Source of the DNA: Gemmatimonadota bacterium
GTDB lineage: Bacteria; Gemmatimonadota; Gemmatimonadetes; Gemmatimonadales; GWC2-71-9
DNA length: 15,134 nt
NCBI GenBank assembly: GCA_003220855.1
Contig: QHTP01000217.1
Coordinates: forward strand, 1 to 15,134
Direction: 5' to 3'
Shown here: piece after piece, positions 12,032 through 15,134 of the stretch
Layout: each line of letters starts with the position of its first letter
Position numbering within the stretch: the stretch's first letter is position 1
Translations under genes and position numbers: made by a program
Notes under the pieces: model-generated
What the model was told of the DNA's origin: nothing
The model's input: only the letters and a program-made list of their open reading frames with translations
Database searches by the model: none

Positions 12032-12528
12032 GCCCGCGGCCGAGAACGACGCGAGTTCTGGACCGAAGCGGCGTGGCGCACGCCGCGGATGTTGACCGCC
12101 GTGACCGCCGCGATCATCACGACGCCGGCGACCTTGTGGGCGAGCGGCGTCAGCGGCACCAGCTCACCCAGATAGTTCGCGAACGCCACCGCCAGGGTCG
12201 CGGTCGAGCCGGTGTTGATCGCGAGGAACAGGGTCCACCCGAGCAGGAAGGCAGGGAGGGAGCCGAACGCTTCACGCACATAGACGTAACTTCCGCCAGC
12301 ATCCGGCAGCATACCTCCCAGCTCCCCGAACGTGAGCGCGCCCAGCAGAGCGAGCACGCTCCCGAGGACCCACACGACGAGGGCCACGCCCAGGTCGCCA
12401 CCCGATTGGCGCAGCACCGATCCCGGGACCGTGAAAATCCCCGACCCGATAGTCGTGCCGACGACGATCAGGACCAGATCCCGCAGCGTGAGGACGCGGG
12501 CCAGATCCCGGGTGCCGGCCGCGCTCAA
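11983..12528 (-). pseudogene. APC-family amino-acid permease, N-terminal fragment
   Basis: The start is TTG, overlapping the stop of the LeuB-like gene (TTGA). Helix 1 has the substrate-binding 'GTTIGSGIFTVPG' (24-36), helix 2 'ALLGALTFGELGGMLPDAGGSYVYVREAFG' region, then helices 3-5 down to 'VNIRGVRHAASVQN' (145-158, ending at 12055). After that the frame yields an Arg-rich nonsense tail. The homologous sequence resumes in another frame at about 12060 ('LASFSAAGVALLGVLWAYEG'). About 40-55 residues (rest of helix 5 and the following loop) are missing compared with the family. So it is a deletion whose length is not a multiple of three, or an assembly error, rather than a simple one-base shift. 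Confidence 0.82.
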
Positions 12529-13571
12529 ATCCGGTCGGCCACCGCCGCCGCCACCTCGCGCGTCCCCGCTCTCCCGCCGATGTCGGGCGTGCGCACGCCT
12601 GCCGCGAGCGTCTCGATCACCGCCCGCTCGAGGTCGCGCGCCGCCTCGGGATGCCCCAGCTGCTCGAACAGCAACGCGCCGGTGAGTACGGAGGCCATCG
12701 GGTTCGCGATCCCTTTGCCCGCGAGCCCCGGCGCCGACCCGTGGACCGGCTCAAACAGGCCGGCCCGGCCGGGGTGGAGATTGGCGCTGGCCGCGAGGCC
12801 CAGCCCGCCCACCAGTCCGGCGCCCAGGTCCGAGAGGATGTCGCCGAACAGATTGTTCGTGACGATCACCTGGAACCGCTCCGGCTCGCGCACCAGCTCC
12901 ATCGCCAAGGCGTCCACGTAGCGGTGCTCCGCCTCTATGCCCGAGAACTCGGCGGCGACACGCCGGAACGTCTCCTGCCAGATGCGGTGCGCCGGCACGG
13001 CGTTGGCCTTGTCGCTCATGGTGACGCGGGTTTTCCCGCGCGCCTTGGCCCACTCGAACGCGGCCCGGATGATGCGCTCCACCCCCGCCGCCGTGTTGAC
13101 CTCTTCGGCCACGTAGTCGGTTTCCGTGATGCGGCCGCGCCCGAGATAGACCCCTTCCGTGTTTTCGCGGAAAATGACGAAGTCGATGCGCCGGTCCTTA
13201 TCGGAAAATGGGCCGCGCAGCGGCGTAAGATCGGGATGGAGCAGCCGCACCGGGCGGAAATTGACGTATAGATCGAGCTTGAAGCGCAGGCCGAGCAGGA
13301 TGTCGCGGGCATGCTCGTTCCCCGGCACTCGGGGGTCGCCGATCGCGCCGAGCAAGATGGCGTCGACGTCGTCGCGCAGATGACGGAACGCCGCCTCGGG
13401 GAGCGTTTCGCGTGTCGCGAGGTAATGATCGGCGCCGTAGGGGAGGGGCTCGAAATCGAGCCCGAAGCCGTGCTTCGCGGCCGCCTTCTCGATCGGCCCA
13501 AGCGCCGCCTGGATCACCTCGGGGCCGATGCCGTCTCCCGCGATCACCGCGATGCGGTGGTCGTGGCTCAC
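12525..13571 (-). CDS. Isopropylmalate/isocitrate dehydrogenase-family enzyme (LeuB-like)
   Basis: A 348-residue beta-decarboxylating dehydrogenase, which oxidises and decarboxylates a 2-hydroxy acid with NAD(P) and Mg. 'IAVIAGDGIGPEV' is at 7-19. Substrate-binding arginines are R96 ('LGLRFKLD'), R106 ('NFRP') and R135 ('FRENTEGVYLG'), with Y142 and K188 ('SDKAN'). Metal ligands are D220, D244 and D248 ('NNLFGDILSDLGA'). 'EPVHGSAPGLAGKGIANP' (274-291) is the family's nucleotide loop. The start GTG overlaps the zinc-ribbon gene's stop by 4 nt. Annotation pipelines would say 3-isopropylmalate dehydrogenase. However, 'FRENTEG' and 'SDKAN' also suit tartrate/malate or homoisocitrate dehydrogenases, and no leuA, leuC or leuD is nearby. 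I therefore leave the symbol blank. Confidence 0.88.
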   Translation of the reverse strand: MSHDHRIAVIAGDGIGPEVIQAALGPIEKAAAKHGFGLDFEPLPYGADHYLATRETLPEAAFRHLRDDVDAILLGAIGDPRVPGNEHARDILLGLRFKLDLYVNFRPVRLLHPDLTPLRGPFSDKDRRIDFVIFRENTEGVYLGRGRITETDYVAEEVNTAAGVERIIRAAFEWAKARGKTRVTMSDKANAVPAHRIWQETFRRVAAEFSGIEAEHRYVDALAMELVREPERFQVIVTNNLFGDILSDLGAGLVGGLGLAASANLHPGRAGLFEPVHGSAPGLAGKGIANPMASVLTGALLFEQLGHPEAARDLERAVIETLAAGVRTPDIGGRAGTREVAAAVADRI

Positions 13572-14233
13572 TCGAAGCCCGTGGCGCGGCCGCAGCTCAC
13601 GCAATAGCGCCAGCCCACGTCCACCTCGCCGCCGCAGGCCGGGCAGCGCAGCTCGCCCGAGGGAGGCTGCCCGCACTGGGGGCAGAAGTTCACCTTACGG
13701 CTCCCGGGGAGCGTCTCGCCGCAGTAGGGGCACTGGCGCGGCGACTCGCTCTGCTCGGCGAGCTCGAACGCTGCGCCCGCGAGCGGCGCCTTTTCGCTCC
13801 CGGCCGCTTCATCATCCTCCCCTTCGGCAGTCTCGGAGGACTCGCGGCTGAGGGGCGGGGGAGAGGGAGGGGCGTAGGCGCGATCGCCCCGCAAGAATCG
13901 CTCGGCCGCGAGTCGGTTGAGACTCAACAGGGCGTCGGGGAACTGGCGAAATAGCCCCGTATCGGGGTTCTTCTCTCCGGCCTCGCGCTCGAGCGCCTCC
14001 CGCACCTCCGCCGGCTCGAGCGAGACGTACCCCCGCTCGCCCGCGAGCAGGCGGAGCACCGCCATTTCGTAATCCTGGTGCGTGGCGACCTTCAGCGTCG
14101 AGCGGTTGGACCGGTACGGCACGAGCCGCTCGTACACCTCGGCGGCGGGAAACGGCACGGCGAGCCGACCGGGCGCGTCGTCAGCAAGCACGCTCACCAA
14201 CCTTTCGAACAACCGATCCAGATCGTCCGCCAC
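13568..14233 (-). CDS. Double zinc-ribbon protein, function unknown
   Basis: A 221-residue soluble protein. The N-terminal part (1-118) is helical with no motif I recognise ('HQDYEMAVLRLLAGERGYVSLEPAEVREAL'). A Pro/Ser/Glu-rich linker spans about 119-165. Two zinc ribbons close it: C168-x2-C171 with C184-x2-C187 ('CPYC', 'CPQC'), and C197-x2-C200 with C211-x2-C214 ('CPAC', 'CVSC'). The GTG start is preceded by a purine-rich run (minus strand GGGGAAACGGAAAGC) supplied by the heptad array 14239-14273. The stop overlaps the start of the LeuB-like gene (GTGA), so the two are translationally coupled. Zinc ribbons of this kind usually bind protein or nucleic acid; the partner is unknown. Confidence 0.85.
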   Translation of the reverse strand: MADDLDRLFERLVSVLADDAPGRLAVPFPAAEVYERLVPYRSNRSTLKVATHQDYEMAVLRLLAGERGYVSLEPAEVREALEREAGEKNPDTGLFRQFPDALLSLNRLAAERFLRGDRAYAPPSPPPLSRESSETAEGEDDEAAGSEKAPLAGAAFELAEQSESPRQCPYCGETLPGSRKVNFCPQCGQPPSGELRCPACGGEVDVGWRYCVSCGRATGFE

Positions 14234-14238
14234 GCTTT

Positions 14239-14273
14239 CCGTTTCCCCTTTCCCGTTTCCCCTCTCCCGTTAC
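14239..14273. repeat. Heptameric tandem array CCGTTTC/CCCTYTC (5 units)
   Basis: Plus-strand units CCGTTTC, CCCTTTC, CCGTTTC, CCCTCTC, CCGTTAC. The whole gap between the zinc-ribbon start and the cupredoxin gene's stop consists of this array plus five bases. The stop codon TAA of the upstream gene lies in the last unit. On the transcript it is purine-rich and may serve as a ribosome binding site for the zinc-ribbon gene. Confidence 0.8.
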
Positions 14274-15134
14274 TTCACGATCACGACCCCCTTCATGAAG
14301 GGATGCGGCGTGCAGTGATACGAGTATGTGCCGGCCTTGCCGAAACGATGGATGAAGCTTCCCTTGGGCGCGATCAGGGGCGAGCCCGGCTCCGCGCCGT
14401 CGAAGCTGATCGTATGCTCCACGGGATCATTGTTGACCCAGCGCACCGCTTGTCCGACGGAGATCGTCACCGTGTCGGTGCCGAACTTGTACGCCGCCAG
14501 GCGCACCGTCGTCGCGACCGGTGCCGACACGTCGCCGACGGCGGCGGGGCGCGGCGTGCCGTGGAACCAGGGGCCGAATCGCTTCAGGTGGATGGGGATC
14601 GTGAACTCGAAGCCGTAGAGGCGCTGGCTCTGGCCAATCGAATTGCCCTGGATCGTGCTCGTCAGCGCGTTGCTGACCTCCAGGCTAAACGTGTGCGGCG
14701 ACCCTGGGATGACGACGTTCAGCGCGGCGCTCCACGCCGCCCGGACGGTGGGACTCACAAACGAGCCGACGTCCGCGCTCAGCGCCACGAAGCGGTTGAC
14801 CCGCGCGACCACGCCACCGCCGAAGGCGGCACGAGCCGCCGACTGGCCGAGGGGTTTTCCGGCAACGCGCGCGGCGCCCTGCAGCGTCAGCGGTCCCGTG
14901 GTCCAATCGGCGCCCAGCTCGCCGTCCGCGCTCTTCGCCAGAAAGTTGTATGCCGGCGTGACCGACAGGTGGAGCCCCTCCGTTCCCTCGGGACCGCCCC
15001 ACACCCGCCAGCGGGCATACAACTGCGTCTCGTTCGACGACTGGGATCCGGATCCCTGCTCGATGAGGAACGAGTGGGTGGCGAACTGTGCGCCGAGGGC
15101 GACGTTCCGCACGATTCCGGTCGCGAAGGTGAAC
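14270..15134 (-). CDS. DUF5777-like beta-barrel protein fused to a cupredoxin domain (partial, N-terminus beyond window)
   Basis: About 287 residues are visible, and the frame stays open to the right edge. The upstream part alternates polar and hydrophobic residues in outer-membrane beta-strands ('ETQLYARWRVW', 'LHLSVTPAYNFLA', 'HTFSLEVSNALTSTIQG', 'YGFEFTIPIHLKRFG'), as in the DUF5777 family of predicted membrane barrels. After a linker (about 182-200, counting from the GTG at 15112) comes a plastocyanin-like domain. Its type-1 copper ligands are all present: H233 ('PVEHTI'), C267 ('SYHC'), H270 ('TPHP') and M273 ('FMKG'). The barrel would sit in the outer membrane with an electron-carrying copper domain attached. 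The GTG at 15112 is not the real start, since barrel-like sequence continues upstream of it. Confidence 0.8.
   Translation of the reverse strand, partial: FTFATGIVRNVALGAQFATHSFLIEQGSGSQSSNETQLYARWRVWGGPEGTEGLHLSVTPAYNFLAKSADGELGADWTTGPLTLQGAARVAGKPLGQSAARAAFGGGVVARVNRFVALSADVGSFVSPTVRAAWSAALNVVIPGSPHTFSLEVSNALTSTIQGNSIGQSQRLYGFEFTIPIHLKRFGPWFHGTPRPAAVGDVSAPVATTVRLAAYKFGTDTVTISVGQAVRWVNNDPVEHTISFDGAEPGSPLIAPKGSFIHRFGKAGTYSYHCTPHPFMKGVVIVK

Noticed and set aside
13840..13880. Possible further heptad array in the Pro/Ser linker of the zinc-ribbon gene
   Set aside because: The C-run spacing drifts and no unit repeats exactly. A Pro-rich linker in GC-rich code explains it.

Overview
The window is gene-dense, high-GC bacterial chromosome (by eye two-thirds G+C or more) with short intergenic gaps and GTG/TTG starts joined to the previous stop. 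The gene content (flavin-dependent ThyX, a beta-barrel protein with a C-terminal cupredoxin domain, a small HUH/Y1 transposase with its own palindromes, a DUF116 protein) fits an environmental Gemmatimonadota-like lineage. That placement is inference from gene content. I saw no tRNA, rRNA, CRISPR array or phage module.

Layout, following transcription on the minus strand from right to left. (1) 15134-11282: a partial beta-barrel/cupredoxin protein, a double zinc-ribbon protein, a LeuB-like decarboxylating dehydrogenase and an APC amino-acid permease broken by a deletion plus frameshift. Three of these are chained by stop/start overlaps. (2) 11291-10747: a plus-strand HUH transposase flanked by two copies of the same compound palindrome (RAYT/REP arrangement). 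(3) 10676-5819: a tight operon of thiolase, an N-terminally shortened SPFH/slipin protein, an unknown two-helix membrane protein, 3-hydroxybutyryl-CoA dehydrogenase, a DUF2231-like membrane protein with a His-rich tail, and a small lipoprotein. The first and fourth genes are short-chain acyl-CoA (acetoacetyl/3-hydroxybutyryl) enzymes. (4) 5006-5812: a plus-strand DUF116 membrane protein. (5) 4894-2544: a GlcD-like FAD oxidase followed by thyX. (6) 2407-1: two tandem D-Ala-D-Ala-ligase-like ATP-grasp enzymes and a GNAT acetyltransferase with overlapping reading frames. This is a probable amide-ligase/acetyltransferase pathway of unknown product.

The most unusual signal is in the gaps between genes. 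Five intergenic sites carry tandem arrays whose unit is always 7 nt but whose sequence differs at each site. On the plus strand these are NNNNGGG at 3295-3329, CGTGGTN/YACCANN at 4902-4963, ATTGCGG/CCGCAAT at 6281-6383, GGGACGG at 6944-6985, and CCGTTTC/CCCTYTC at 14239-14273. Two of them are back-to-back arrays that fold into long hairpins. The arrays abut or contain start and stop codons of neighbouring genes. A sixth, probable copy lies inside the FAD-oxidase gene. The constant period with changing sequence resembles the heptanucleotide STRR repeats of cyanobacteria and suggests a mechanism that fixes unit length rather than unit sequence.
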